NCBI GenBank assembly: GCA_050743265.1
Contig: JBOGEN010000148.1
Location: forward strand, 1-20,412
DNA from: JBOGEN01 sp050743265
GTDB taxonomy: Bacteria; Actinomycetota; Actinomycetes; JBOGEN01
Direction: 5' to 3'
Length of the DNA: 20,412 bases
Shown: positions 1 to 7,126 of the stretch, piece after piece
Layout: each line of letters starts with the position of its first letter
How positions within the stretch are numbered: position 1 is the stretch's first letter
The notes under the pieces: model-generated
The model's database searches: none
What the model saw: only the letters and a program-made list of their open reading frames with translations
What the model was told of the DNA's origin: nothing
Translations under genes and position numbers: made by a program

Positions 1-1
1 G

Positions 2-79
2 GCCGCGCTCCAGCAGCGGCTCGACCGGGACGGCGTCCCGCTCGCTTGGCCCGCCGACCTGCGCTCCTACCAGCGCTAG
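2..79 (+). CDS. C-terminal end of an unidentified protein (partial)
   Basis: Only the last 25 codons are in the window. The frame starting at base 2 reads to a TAG at 77-79 and ends in PADLRSYQR. The fragment is too short to assign a family. I call it coding because the frame is open from the window edge, its third positions are mostly G or C, and no other gene explains the stretch. Its stop lies in a CTAG tetramer that is also a TAG on the other strand, in frame with the convergent small gene at 139-366. Confidence 0.5.
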   Translation, partial: AALQQRLDRDGVPLAWPADLRSYQR

Positions 80-112
80 CGGCTCGCAAGGCGTTCGCGT
101 ACCACGGACGTC

Positions 113-148
113 GCGTACGGCTGGCGCACCGCGTACGGCTAGCGCACC
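113..148. repeat. 18-bp tandem duplication across a stop codon
   Basis: Two adjacent 18-bp units, 113-130 and 131-148, are identical except at one base. On the minus strand the units read VR*PYA and VRQPYA. The difference is TAG in the copy that now ends the small gene against CAG in the other copy. Confidence 0.85.
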
Positions 149-366
149 ACGTCCTGCGGGCGCTCGGTGATCCAGGTCCAGCGGCCGTCGAACTCGGTGA
201 TCCGCCGGGCGATGGCGCTCACGTCGTCCGTGGGCACCTCGAGCACGGCGGCCCAGGCGCCGGCGGACGGCCGTTCGAAGCGGGTGGCGGTGGCGTCGCT
301 CACGACGCGGTTGGCCTGCACGGTCTGCTCGGCACCGTCATGGGTGCGCAGCCGGAACAACGGCAC
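139..366 (-). CDS. Small hypothetical protein, 75 aa
   Basis: I do not recognise the family. The chosen start is GTG at 366-364, preceded by GGAGGG at a spacing of about 8 bases. The frame is open further upstream, but no start there has a better ribosome binding site. The protein begins MPLFRLRTHDG and contains RRITEFDGRWTWITERP near the end. It looks like a small soluble protein with no signal peptide, membrane segment or cysteine. It is divergent from the aquaporin gene, with about 180 bases between the two starts. Its stop is a TAG inside an 18-bp tandem duplication; without that TAG the frame would run 20 more codons to another TAG. Confidence is moderate because the call rests on codon pattern and the ribosome binding site only. 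Confidence 0.6.
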   Translation of the reverse strand: MPLFRLRTHDGAEQTVQANRVVSDATATRFERPSAGAWAAVLEVPTDDVSAIARRITEFDGRWTWITERPQDVVR

Positions 367-550
367 GGTCGTGTCCCTCCAGAGATGCGGGGGAGATGCC
401 ACGGTCGGTGACGACCTCGGCACGCTCCGAGCCTACCGCTGCCCGGAACAGGGAAGACAGGGTGTCCGGCCTCGGCGATTCCACCCACACCGACCCTTCC
501 TGGGCCATAGCGTCGGGACGGTCCGAGCGGGGAGCGAACGGGAGGGCGTC

Positions 551-1369
551 ATGGAGGGCATGGGCAGGCGGCTCGCCGCCGAGATGATGGGCACCTTCTG
601 GCTCGTCCTCGGGGGCTGCGGTGCCGCGGTCCTGGCAGCGGGCTTCCCCGACCTGGGCATCGGCTTCCTCGGCGTCGCCTTCGCCTTCGGGCTGACCGTC
701 ACGACCATGGCGTACGCCGTGGGGCACATCTCGGGCGCCCACTTCAACCCGGCGGTGACGCTCGGCCTGTGGCTCGGCCGGCGCCTGCCCACCCGGGACG
801 TCGCCCCGTACGTCGTCGCGCAGGTCGTCGCCGCCGTCGCGGCCTGCGGCGTGCTGTACGTGATCGCGAACGGGCAGCCGGGCTTCAGCGTGGACGAGAG
901 CGGCTTCGCCGCCAACGGGTACGACGAGCACTCGCCCGGCGGGTACGACCTCACCGCCGCACTCGTCACCGAGGTCGTGATGACGGCAGCGTTCCTCATG
1001 GTGGTCCTCGGCGTGACCGACCGGCGCGCCCCGAAGGGCTTCGGCCCGCTGGCCATCGGGCTGTGCCTCACGCTCATCCACCTGATCAGCATCCCGGTGA
1101 CGAACACGTCGGTGAACCCGGCGCGGTCCACCGGCCCGGCGCTCTTCGTCGGGGACTGGGCGCTGTCGCAGCTCTGGCTGTTCTGGGTGGCCCCGCTGCT
1201 CGGCGCGGCGATCGCCGGGCTGGCGTACCGGTACGTGACGGGCGAGACGGGGTCGGAGCCGATCGCCGAGACCGCCCAGGACACCGAGCACGCCGACGTC
1301 GCCGCGGGCGACCTGCCGACGCCGCGGGCGTCCGGAGGCGGCGCGCGCGCCCGCTCCCCCGAGGACTGA
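551..1369 (+). CDS. aqpZ: Aquaporin Z-type water channel
   Basis: This is a 272-aa channel of the MIP family for water movement across the cytoplasmic membrane. Both pore NPA motifs are present, in HFNPAVT (residues 64-70) and SVNPARS (187-193). The selectivity-filter residues known from E. coli AqpZ are all in place (Phe46, His177, Thr186, Arg192), which supports a water-selective pore rather than a glycerol channel. Six hydrophobic segments are evident up to about residue 232. The last 40 residues are a polar acidic tail that E. coli AqpZ lacks. An insertion of about 20 polar residues (around 108-132, with GFSVDESGF and YDEHSPGGY) forms an external loop. The start ATG follows GGGAGGG at 540-546. 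The gene stands alone, and a hairpin at 1449-1468 may end its transcript. The subfamily call is firm. Confidence 0.93.
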   Translation: MEGMGRRLAAEMMGTFWLVLGGCGAAVLAAGFPDLGIGFLGVAFAFGLTVTTMAYAVGHISGAHFNPAVTLGLWLGRRLPTRDVAPYVVAQVVAAVAACGVLYVIANGQPGFSVDESGFAANGYDEHSPGGYDLTAALVTEVVMTAAFLMVVLGVTDRRAPKGFGPLAIGLCLTLIHLISIPVTNTSVNPARSTGPALFVGDWALSQLWLFWVAPLLGAAIAGLAYRYVTGETGSEPIAETAQDTEHADVAAGDLPTPRASGGGARARSPED

Positions 1370-1396
1370 TACCGGTCCCCGAAGACTGATACCGGC
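1357..1396. repeat. 20-bp tandem duplication across the aquaporin stop codon
   Basis: Units 1357-1376 and 1377-1396 are identical except at two bases. The first unit carries the aquaporin TGA (1367-1369) and its last two sense codons, and the second is a copy just after the gene. Twenty bases is not a multiple of three, so the copy does not extend the protein. Confidence 0.8.
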
Positions 1397-1448
1397 AGGC
1401 GGTCACGTCCGCCCCCCTCCGTATCGTCACCTCCGGCGTGCGGTGCCT

Positions 1449-1468
1449 GCCGGCGCGGACGCGCCGGC
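1449..1468 (+). terminator. GC hairpin after the aquaporin gene
   Basis: An 8-bp perfect stem (GCCGGCGC / GCGCCGGC) with a 4-base loop lies 80 bases after the aquaporin stop and 21 bases before the thioesterase start. There is no T-tract, so it is only a candidate terminator. Confidence 0.4.
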
Positions 1469-1489
1469 GGCGACGAGCGGAGGTGGCAG

Positions 1490-2308
1490 GTGACGGGCTT
1501 CGCGAGCGTCACCGCAGTACGCCCGGACGGGCGGGACGGCGCGTACCAGGTGCACCTCGACCGGCGCTGGACGATCGGCGGCAAGCTCAACGGCGGGTAC
1601 CTGCTCGCCACCATGGGCCGGGCCGCCGTGGCGACGGCCGAGCACCCGTACGTCCTCGCGGCCGGCGCCCACTTCCTTGCTGCACCCGACCCCGGTGAAG
1701 CCGTCGTCGAGGTCGAGGTGCTCCGCTCGGGGAGGCGGGCGAGCCAGGTCCGCACCCGGCTGGTGCAGCGCGGCCCGTGCGTGGAGGCCCTGCTCACGCT
1801 CGGCCCGCTCGACCCCGACGCGGAACCGTGGTTCGGCGACGCGGGGCCCGTGGACCTGCCCCCCGAGCAGGAGTGCCCGCGCATGCCCTCGGACCCACCG
1901 GGCGACCTCCCGCGCATCGACATCCTGGACGAGGTGGAGGTGCGGCTCGACCCGGCGAACCTCGGCTTCGCCACCGGCACGCCGGGCGGGACGAGCGAGC
2001 TGCGCGGCTGGCTCCGGTTCGCCGACGGGCACCAGCCCGACCCGCTCACGCTGCTGTACGTGCTGGACGCGTTCCCCCCGGCGACGCTCGACCTCGGGTC
2101 CAGCGGGTGGGTGCCGACGCTCGAGCTGACCACGTACGTCCGTGCGGTGCCCGCGCCGGGGCCGCTGCGCGTCCGGCAGCGGGCCCGGCTCGTCGAGGCC
2201 GGGCTGGTGGACGAGCTGTGCGAGGTGTGGGACTGCCGCGGCCGACTCGTCGCGCACGGCACGCAGCTGGCCGCCGTCCGGCTGCCCGCGCGGCGCCGGT
2301 CCGCCTGA
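1490..2308 (+). CDS. Acyl-CoA thioesterase-like protein (4HBT/TesB-type double hotdog)
   Basis: This 272-aa protein has the layout of the thioesterase-like superfamily with two hotdog folds. The N-terminal half holds WTIGGKLNGGYLLATMGRA (about residues 27-45), the typical GGxxNGGY turn and long helix of the family. The C-terminal half holds TLLYVLDAFPPA and WVPTLELTTYVRA, as in the second hotdog of TesB-like proteins. The likely reaction is hydrolysis of an acyl-CoA; the substrate cannot be read from the sequence. GTG at 1490 is chosen because GGAGG at 1479-1483 precedes it at a 6-base spacing. The gene lies 94 bases before mscR on the same strand. It may be co-transcribed, but mscR has its own strong ribosome binding site and no functional link is evident. 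Confidence 0.82.
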   Translation: MTGFASVTAVRPDGRDGAYQVHLDRRWTIGGKLNGGYLLATMGRAAVATAEHPYVLAAGAHFLAAPDPGEAVVEVEVLRSGRRASQVRTRLVQRGPCVEALLTLGPLDPDAEPWFGDAGPVDLPPEQECPRMPSDPPGDLPRIDILDEVEVRLDPANLGFATGTPGGTSELRGWLRFADGHQPDPLTLLYVLDAFPPATLDLGSSGWVPTLELTTYVRAVPAPGPLRVRQRARLVEAGLVDELCEVWDCRGRLVAHGTQLAAVRLPARRRSA

Positions 2309-2402
2309 ACGGGAGCGGCGACGCTGCCAGGCCTCGGCGCGGTTACGCGCTCGCGTTCGCGGGGACGGTGACCTTCGCAACCGGGGCAGAGAGGAGCCGC
2401 AG

Positions 2403-3488
2403 GTGACGCACGAGGTCCAGGGCGTGGTGGCGCGCGGTAAAGGTCAGCCGGTCGGGTTGGAGACGGTGCTCGTCCCCGACCCGGCGCCGGGTGAGGCGCT
2501 GGTCCGCGTCCAGGCGTGCGGCGTGTGCCACACCGACCTGCACTACCGCGAGGGCGCCATCAACGACGAGTTCCCCTTCCTGCTCGGACACGAGGCGGCC
2601 GGTGTCGTCGAGTCGGTGGGCGAGGGGGTGACCGACGTGGTCGCCGGCGACTTCGTCGTCCTCAACTGGCGCGCCGTCTGCGGCGAGTGCCGGGCGTGCA
2701 AGCGGGGCCGTCCCTGGTACTGCTTCGCCACCCACAACGCCACGCAGGCGATGACGCTCGCGGACGGCACGGCGCTCTCGCCCGCCCTCGGCATCGGCGC
2801 CTTCGCGGAGAAGACGCTCGTGGCGGCCGGGCAGTGCACGAAGGTCGACCCGATCGCTCCGCCGGAGGCCGCCGGACTGCTCGGCTGCGGGGTCATGGCC
2901 GGGCTCGGCGCGGCCGTGAACACCGGCAACGTCACGCGCGGCGACTCGGTCGCGGTCATCGGCTGCGGCGGTGTCGGCAACGCCGCGGTCGCCGGGGCGC
3001 ACCTCGCGGGCGCGGCCCGGGTCATCGCCGTCGACGTCGACCCGCGCAAGCTCGACCTGGCCACCGGCTTCGGTGCCACCCACACCGTGAACGCGCGCGA
3101 GACCGACCCGGTCGAGGCGATCCGGTCCCTCACCGGCGGGTTCGGCGCGGACGTGGTGGTCGAGGCGGTCGGCCACCCCGCCACGTACGAGCAAGCCTTC
3201 TACGCCCGCGACCTGGCCGGCGTCGTCGTGCTCGTCGGAGTTCCGTCGCCGGACATGCGCCTCGACCTGCCACTGATCGACGTGTTCGCCCGGGGCGGTG
3301 CGCTGAAGTCGTCCTGGTACGGCGACTGCCTGCCCTCGCGTGACTTCCCGATGTACGTGAACCTCTTCCTGCAGGAGAGGTTCCCGCTCGACGCGTTCGT
3401 CAGCGAGCGCGTCGGGATCGCTGACGTCGAGGAGGCGTTCGCACGGATGGAGCGCGGCGACGTCCTGCGCTCGGTGGTGATGCTCTGA
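2403..3488 (+). CDS. mscR: S-(hydroxymethyl)mycothiol dehydrogenase
   Basis: This NAD-dependent zinc alcohol dehydrogenase of 361 aa oxidises S-hydroxymethylmycothiol, the adduct of formaldehyde and mycothiol, to S-formylmycothiol. It also belongs to the family of mycothiol-dependent S-nitrosothiol reductases. The sequence closely follows the mycobacterial MscR/AdhE2 protein as I recall it, for example ACGVCHTDLHYREGAINDE, LGCGVMAGLGAA and ALKSSWYGDCLP. Catalytic zinc ligands are Cys42, His63 and Cys162. The four structural zinc cysteines are Cys93, Cys96, Cys99 and Cys107. The nucleotide-binding glycine motif is GCGGVG at 188-193. The start is GTG at 2403 after AGAGGAG. Its stop overlaps the next gene's ATG by one base, so the two are translationally coupled. 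It implies a mycothiol-making actinobacterium. Confidence 0.95.
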   Translation: MTHEVQGVVARGKGQPVGLETVLVPDPAPGEALVRVQACGVCHTDLHYREGAINDEFPFLLGHEAAGVVESVGEGVTDVVAGDFVVLNWRAVCGECRACKRGRPWYCFATHNATQAMTLADGTALSPALGIGAFAEKTLVAAGQCTKVDPIAPPEAAGLLGCGVMAGLGAAVNTGNVTRGDSVAVIGCGGVGNAAVAGAHLAGAARVIAVDVDPRKLDLATGFGATHTVNARETDPVEAIRSLTGGFGADVVVEAVGHPATYEQAFYARDLAGVVVLVGVPSPDMRLDLPLIDVFARGGALKSSWYGDCLPSRDFPMYVNLFLQERFPLDAFVSERVGIADVEEAFARMERGDVLRSVVML

Positions 3489-4117
3489 TGCCGGCCCACA
3501 TCGACCACCTCGTCACCTCAGGGACGTTCTCCCTCGACGGCGGGACGTGGGAGGTCGACAACAACGTCTGGGTCCTCGGCGACGACACCGAGGCCCTGGT
3601 CGTCGACGCGGCGCACGACGCCGACGCCATCGCCACGGCGGTCGGCGGCCGCCGGCTCGTCGCCATCGTGAGCACCCACGGCCACGACGACCACGTCGAC
3701 GCCGCCCCCGCGCTCGCCGAGACGACCGGCACGCCCATCCTGCTGCACCCGGACGACCGCGTGCTCTGGGACATGACGCACCCCGACCGTGCGCCGGACG
3801 GTGACCTGGCGGACGGCCAGCGGCTCACCGTCGGCGGGACGACGCTGCACGTGCTGCACACGCCCGGCCACGCCCCCGGCGCGGTCTGCCTGTACGCCCC
3901 CGACCTCGGCACCGTGTTCAGCGGCGACACCCTCTTCCAGGGCGGGCCCGGCGCCACAGGTCGGTCGTACAGCGACTTCGGCACGATCGTCGAGTCGATC
4001 CGCACCCGGCTGCTCACGCTGCCGGCCGACACCGTGGTCCGGACGGGGCACGGCGACTCCACCACCATCGGAGACGAGGCCCCGCACCTCGACGAATGGA
4101 TCGCCCGCGGCCACTAG
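3488..4117 (+). CDS. Metallo-beta-lactamase-fold hydrolase, partner of mscR
   Basis: This 209-aa cytosolic protein has the full glyoxalase II-like metal site: THGHDDHVD (His64, His66, Asp68, His69), His128 in TPGH, Asp147 in SGDTLF and His188 in TGHGD. It begins at an ATG overlapping the mscR stop in TGATG. The same order, MscR then a metallo-beta-lactamase-fold protein, is known in mycobacteria. From that context I infer that it hydrolyses the mycothiol thioester made by MscR, releasing formate and mycothiol. A general glyoxalase II-type thioesterase is the alternative. The gene ends at TAG in a CTAG that also holds the stop of the convergent gene at 4114-4416, so the two coding regions overlap by three bases with no room for a terminator. 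Confidence 0.9.
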   Translation: MPAHIDHLVTSGTFSLDGGTWEVDNNVWVLGDDTEALVVDAAHDADAIATAVGGRRLVAIVSTHGHDDHVDAAPALAETTGTPILLHPDDRVLWDMTHPDRAPDGDLADGQRLTVGGTTLHVLHTPGHAPGAVCLYAPDLGTVFSGDTLFQGGPGATGRSYSDFGTIVESIRTRLLTLPADTVVRTGHGDSTTIGDEAPHLDEWIARGH

Positions 4118-4416
4118 CCGGGGCCGAGGTGGCGCAGCAGCACCTCCAGGCTGGACGGTGCCGCTCCCACCTCCGTGGACTCGGGGTCCAGGGCCTGAGG
4201 GTCGGGCACGACGAACGTCCGCTCCCCCGCGTCGTCGGCCACCGTCACCCGGTACGCGAGCAGATCGGCGCCGACCTCGGGCGGAGCCGCCGCCACCTGG
4301 CGGAGCGCCCGTGCGACCTCGTCCGCGTCCTCGGGCGGGAGGTCCGCGGTGTCGACCACGCCCAGCGGCTGCTCGACCCCCGCGAACCCTCCGGTCCGTA
4401 CGACGCTCACCCGCAC
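4114..4416 (-). CDS. Emfourin-like protein, putative M4 peptidase inhibitor
   Basis: This 100-aa protein (MRVSVVRTGGFAGV at the start) resembles the emfourin family, small proteins that inhibit protealysin-like M4 metallopeptidases. The opening pattern of a beta-strand followed by RTGGFAG, a middle stretch of acidic residues with a DADEVARAL helix, and a second strand DLLAYRVTVAD fit that family. It lies just downstream of an M4-like peptidase gene on the same strand (25 bases after its stop), which is the strongest support. The start is GTG at 4416-4414, with GGGTGGG six bases upstream; the second GTG two codons later is possible. The frame stays open into the peptidase gene, but that part is a shadow. 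Without a profile search I hold the family call at moderate confidence; the gene itself is solid. Confidence 0.75.
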   Translation of the reverse strand: MRVSVVRTGGFAGVEQPLGVVDTADLPPEDADEVARALRQVAAAPPEVGADLLAYRVTVADDAGERTFVVPDPQALDPESTEVGAAPSSLEVLLRHLGPG

Positions 4417-4441
4417 GGCACGCCCACCCAGGACCCCGGCA

Positions 4442-5830
4442 CTAGCGGAACAGCTTCGCCAGGCGGTCCACGTCTGGCGCGAGCAGGCCCTCGTCGCCCA
4501 ACGACGTCCCACGGGCGAGCACGTCGGGGGCCACGACGGCGAACTCGGGCAGCTGCATCGTGCCGCAGCACAGGGTGCGGTCCTGAGGCAGGTCGAGGCT
4601 GGTGGGCGACTCCGCCGCCTCCATCTCCGTCTCGTCCTTACCCATCGTCCAGTCGGCGTCGTCGAGGTGCAGGTCGGCAGTGGACTCGCGGGTGATCGCC
4701 GGCGAGACGACGACCTCGCGGAGCGTGAACCGGTTGCGGATGTACGTCCGGTACACGGCCGGGTCCTTCCGCTTCTTCGACAGCGCGAGCATCTTGTTGA
4801 CCACGTCCGCGTACGTCGCGTTGCTCGCCGGCGCCGCGATGACGGCCTCGAGCACGAGGGAGGCGAGATCGCTCGCCACCTCGACGAGCACGAGGGCGGC
4901 GCCCTTGGTCTCCCGCTGCCGGTGGTGCTCGAACGCGAAGATGTCGGCGAGGACGTCGTAGATGCCACCGGTGAAGACCTGCGAGATCGCGTGCACCTCG
5001 TTGCCGACCTGGCTGAGCTTGAGGTCGTTGTCGGCGTTGCGCAGCCCGTACGGCAGGCCGAGCCCGGTGCCGAACTCCTCGGCCACGGCGGACAGGAACG
5101 TCTTGGCGTGCAGGTTCGCCTTGCTCGCGGCGATGACGGCCTCGGCCTGGTCGAGCTGGGACAGCGTGAGGAACACCGCCGTGATGTCCCCGAACGCCTC
5201 GTGCAGGCCGCCGGTCTGCGGCGGTGCGCTGGTCGAGAGCCAGCCGGGCTTCAGCCCGTCGAGGATCGCGTGGCCGCACTCGTGCGCGACGATGTCGAGC
5301 GAGCGGCACGTGTGGACGGGGTCGGTCGCGCCGTCCGGCGTGAAGTGGAAGAACTTGAGCACCTTGGCGGACCGGCTGTAGTAGGCGTTCGGCGTCTCAC
5401 CGGCGTTCGGGTGCACGGTGATGGCCTCGGTGTTGCCGCCGGTGTTCCAGGCCCACGGGATCGGGGTGCCGCCGCGCAGCCGCTCGTACATCGACAGGGT
5501 GTCGCGGACGACGGCCCACGTGTGCGCGCAGTCGAACTCCGGCGTGCCGGGGTTGAAGATGAAGTCGGCCCTAGCGTTGCGCGGCACCGGGGTCGTGCCG
5601 GCCAGCTGCGTCGTGATGCGTACGTCGCGAGGTCCGTTGAGGATCGTGCCCTCGCAGAACACCGAGCGGACGCCGAGCCGGCGGACCGAGGGGTCCTGCT
5701 TGTAGATGCGGAACCGCGAGCCCTGGATCCTGCCCGCCGGAAGCGGCGTCGGACGCGGGCGGGCCACCTCCGGCGCGGCCTGTTCGGTGACTGTCACGAC
5801 GAGCCGGCCGTCACGAGTGGTCTCGGTCAT
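4442..5830 (-). CDS. M4-like zinc metallopeptidase without signal peptide
   Basis: This 462-aa protein carries the gluzincin site HECGH (183-187) followed by GGLHEAFGDITAVF (208-221), equivalent to the NEAFSDI region of M4 peptidases. His183, His187 and Glu211 are the expected zinc ligands and Glu184 the catalytic base. No signal peptide or membrane segment is seen, and the start MTETTRDGRLVVTV is polar, so it is probably cytosolic or released by an unusual route. Thermolysin-type secreted enzymes instead have a long propeptide. The region after about residue 380 has no match that I recognise. The start ATG is preceded by AGGAGGGGG. The inhibitor-like gene follows by 25 bases, matching the peptidase-inhibitor pairing known for protealysin and emfourin. 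A strong hairpin at 5854-5903 lies 24 bases upstream of the start. Confidence 0.82.
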   Translation of the reverse strand: MTETTRDGRLVVTVTEQAAPEVARPRPTPLPAGRIQGSRFRIYKQDPSVRRLGVRSVFCEGTILNGPRDVRITTQLAGTTPVPRNARADFIFNPGTPEFDCAHTWAVVRDTLSMYERLRGGTPIPWAWNTGGNTEAITVHPNAGETPNAYYSRSAKVLKFFHFTPDGATDPVHTCRSLDIVAHECGHAILDGLKPGWLSTSAPPQTGGLHEAFGDITAVFLTLSQLDQAEAVIAASKANLHAKTFLSAVAEEFGTGLGLPYGLRNADNDLKLSQVGNEVHAISQVFTGGIYDVLADIFAFEHHRQRETKGAALVLVEVASDLASLVLEAVIAAPASNATYADVVNKMLALSKKRKDPAVYRTYIRNRFTLREVVVSPAITRESTADLHLDDADWTMGKDETEMEAAESPTSLDLPQDRTLCCGTMQLPEFAVVAPDVLARGTSLGDEGLLAPDVDRLAKLFR

Positions 5831-5853
5831 GCGGTCCCCCTCCTGTTCGAGCA

Positions 5854-5903
5854 GGCCCGGCGGGCCCGCGGTCGAGACGGCGCTGACCCGCCCCCGCCGG
5901 GCC
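5854..5903 (-). promoter_or_regulatory. 11-bp inverted repeat before the M4-like peptidase gene
   Basis: A perfect 11-bp inverted repeat (GGCCCGGCGGG at 5854-5864, its complement at 5893-5903) encloses 28 bases. It lies between the zinc-ribbon gene and the peptidase gene, 24 bases from the peptidase start. It could end the zinc-ribbon transcript or act as a leader structure for the peptidase. There is no T-tract. Confidence 0.45.
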
Positions 5904-5947
5904 GGACCGTCCGCCGCTCGCTGCTCACGATCTTCCGCAGGAGGGCG

Positions 5948-6178
5948 TCAGTCAAGGAACCACGCACGCTCGTCCGGCGCCTGCTCGCCCAGCCCCGAGG
6001 CTCGCTCGCTCGCGGCCTGCTCGAGCCTCCGCAGAGACAGGTGGACGTGCCCACACCCGCGGCACAGCACGACGAGCCCCGACGGGTGGTGGCTCAGGCG
6101 TGAGGCCCCCCGCGCCCCGCACCGGGCACAGACGCGGTCGTCGGCACGGCGGCGACGGCCCGGACGTGAGGTCCACAT
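5948..6178 (-). CDS. Small zinc-ribbon protein
   Basis: This 76-aa protein has two CxxC pairs (Cys17/Cys20 in VCARCGARG and Cys39/Cys42 in LCRGCGHVH) separated by 18 residues, the layout of a zinc ribbon. A basic N-terminus (RPGRRRRADDR) and a C-terminal helix rich in Glu and Ala flank it. The paired cysteines suggest a real gene rather than chance. The function is unknown; binding to nucleic acid or to a protein partner is possible. The start ATG at 6178-6176 lacks a clear ribosome binding site, so the gene may be leaderless or start elsewhere. It lies 117 bases upstream of the M4-like peptidase on the same strand, with a hairpin between them. Confidence 0.6.
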   Translation of the reverse strand: MWTSRPGRRRRADDRVCARCGARGASRLSHHPSGLVVLCRGCGHVHLSLRRLEQAASERASGLGEQAPDERAWFLD

Positions 6179-6219
6179 AGGGGAATTGTGCGACGTGCGT
6201 CACCCGCGCCCGCACACCG

Positions 6220-6405
6220 GTGCTCCCTGCGAGCTCGCCACCCATGCCCCCCGACTGGGAGGTCGAGGGCTGGGTCACCCCGTACGCCGCCGGCGACCTG
6301 GACCTCGTCACGGACGCGGTGGAGCGGCTGTCCGGGAGCCCACCGGTCAACCTCGCCACGTGGCTGCGCCACCACCCGGACAGCCTCGACCACCTGCGTG
6401 GCTGA
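6220..6405 (+). pseudogene. C-terminal remnant of an NmrA/SDR-type NAD(P)-binding oxidoreductase
   Basis: The frame reads MPPDWEVEGWVTPYAA and then GDLDLVTDAVERLSGSPPVNL, ending in HHPDSLDHLRG. This is how atypical SDR proteins of the NmrA or quinone-oxidoreductase type commonly end: a WQxEGWVxTYxA turn, a D-x-V-x-x-L-T-G-x-P helix and a PESxxHL tail. About 50 such residues are present, and the preceding 200 or more that carry the Rossmann fold are absent. Upstream lies the oppositely oriented zinc-ribbon gene. There is no ribosome binding site before the ATG at 6244 or the GTG at 6220. I read it as a decayed or truncated gene; a short independent protein is less likely. Confidence 0.6.
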
Positions 6406-6412
6406 CCGTCCC

Positions 6413-6432
6413 GCCGGCCCGCGAAGGCCGGC
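6413..6432. terminator. Hairpin between convergent frames
   Basis: A perfect 7-bp stem (GCCGGCC / GGCCGGC) with a 6-base loop lies between the oxidoreductase remnant and the end of the DUF4234 gene. It could act in either direction. No T-tract is present. Confidence 0.45.
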
Positions 6433-6440
6433 TCACCGGG

Positions 6441-6986
6441 TCAGCGCTGGACGCCCAGCGACTCCCAGTACGCGTTGAGCGCGCGGTTGGTCTTGACGAA
6501 CCAGATGAACGGACCGACCAGGATGAGCGCGCCAGGGAACGACCAGAGCCCGGTCAGCGCGCTGACAGGCTTGGCCTGGCCGCGCGCCTCGTAGAGCTTG
6601 CCGACCTCGTCGGAGGTGAGGTACGGCATCGCGATCCCGACAAGGATGGCGATGAGCAACGCGATGCCGCCACCGATCCCCCGGCCCGTGTGGCGCTTCA
6701 TCTCGTCGTGCACGGCGTAGTACCAGTACCAGCCGTAGAAGCCGAGCGTGATGAAGAAGAGGAAGATGCTCATGCCGGTGCTGCGGACCTGGCCGAGCGG
6801 CGGAGCCCCCATCGGGGCGGGCGGGTAGCCCGGCTGCGGCGCGGGCGGGTAGTCGAACTGCTGCGCCGACGCCGCCGCCTGCGGCGGCGGGGGCGGGGGC
6901 TGCGGTGCCTGTGGCGGCACAGGTGGCACGGAGGCGGCGGACGACCCGGTGCCGCCCGGCTCGTCCGGCGTGGTGGGCTCGGTCAT
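6441..6986 (-). CDS. DUF4234-type membrane protein with proline-rich N-terminus
   Basis: This 181-aa protein has a cytosolic-looking low-complexity start (residues 1-68, with runs of proline and PGYPPAP) followed by a membrane domain. The membrane part opens with GMSIFLFFITLGFYGWYWYY (71-90), continues with HDEMKRHTGRGIGGGIALLI (93-112), and ends with FIWFVKTNRALNAYWESLG. That pattern of a short first helix, FYxxYW, a charged loop and an NxxW-type end matches the DUF4234 family. The function is unknown. Three hydrophobic segments are visible. The start is ATG at 6986-6984, with GGAGGG five bases upstream inside a CCTCCGGAGG palindrome. A possible -10 box (TACGCT on the minus strand) lies near 7027-7032. 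The gene is 152 bases after peptide deformylase and probably has its own promoter. Confidence 0.85.
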   Translation of the reverse strand: MTEPTTPDEPGGTGSSAASVPPVPPQAPQPPPPPPQAAASAQQFDYPPAPQPGYPPAPMGAPPLGQVRSTGMSIFLFFITLGFYGWYWYYAVHDEMKRHTGRGIGGGIALLIAILVGIAMPYLTSDEVGKLYEARGQAKPVSALTGLWSFPGALILVGPFIWFVKTNRALNAYWESLGVQR

Positions 6987-7126
6987 GGTTCCCTCCGGAG
7001 GAAACACATCGGAGTGTTGAGTGGCAAGCGTAGGGCGCCGGTGCCTGACATCTGGGGATTCGGCGAAGCCAGGGCGCCGGGAATCGGGGGGCAACCCGGC
7101 GTACCGGGGCAGAGCGGCGCGCGCCT

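Noticed and set aside
294..300. The GYALETQ form of the M1 exopeptidase motif (residue numbers of the peptidase) as a novelty
   Set aside because: I believe similar forms occur in other secreted actinobacterial M1 peptidases, so it is noted in the gene entry only.
433..2262. Long open frame on the minus strand opposite aquaporin and thioesterase
   Set aside because: It is antisense to two clear genes, low in complexity and has no family motif.
4349..6103. Long plus-strand open frame opposite the M4-like peptidase
   Set aside because: The peptidase on the other strand has a metal site and ribosome binding site; this frame is rich in Arg and Val with no motif.
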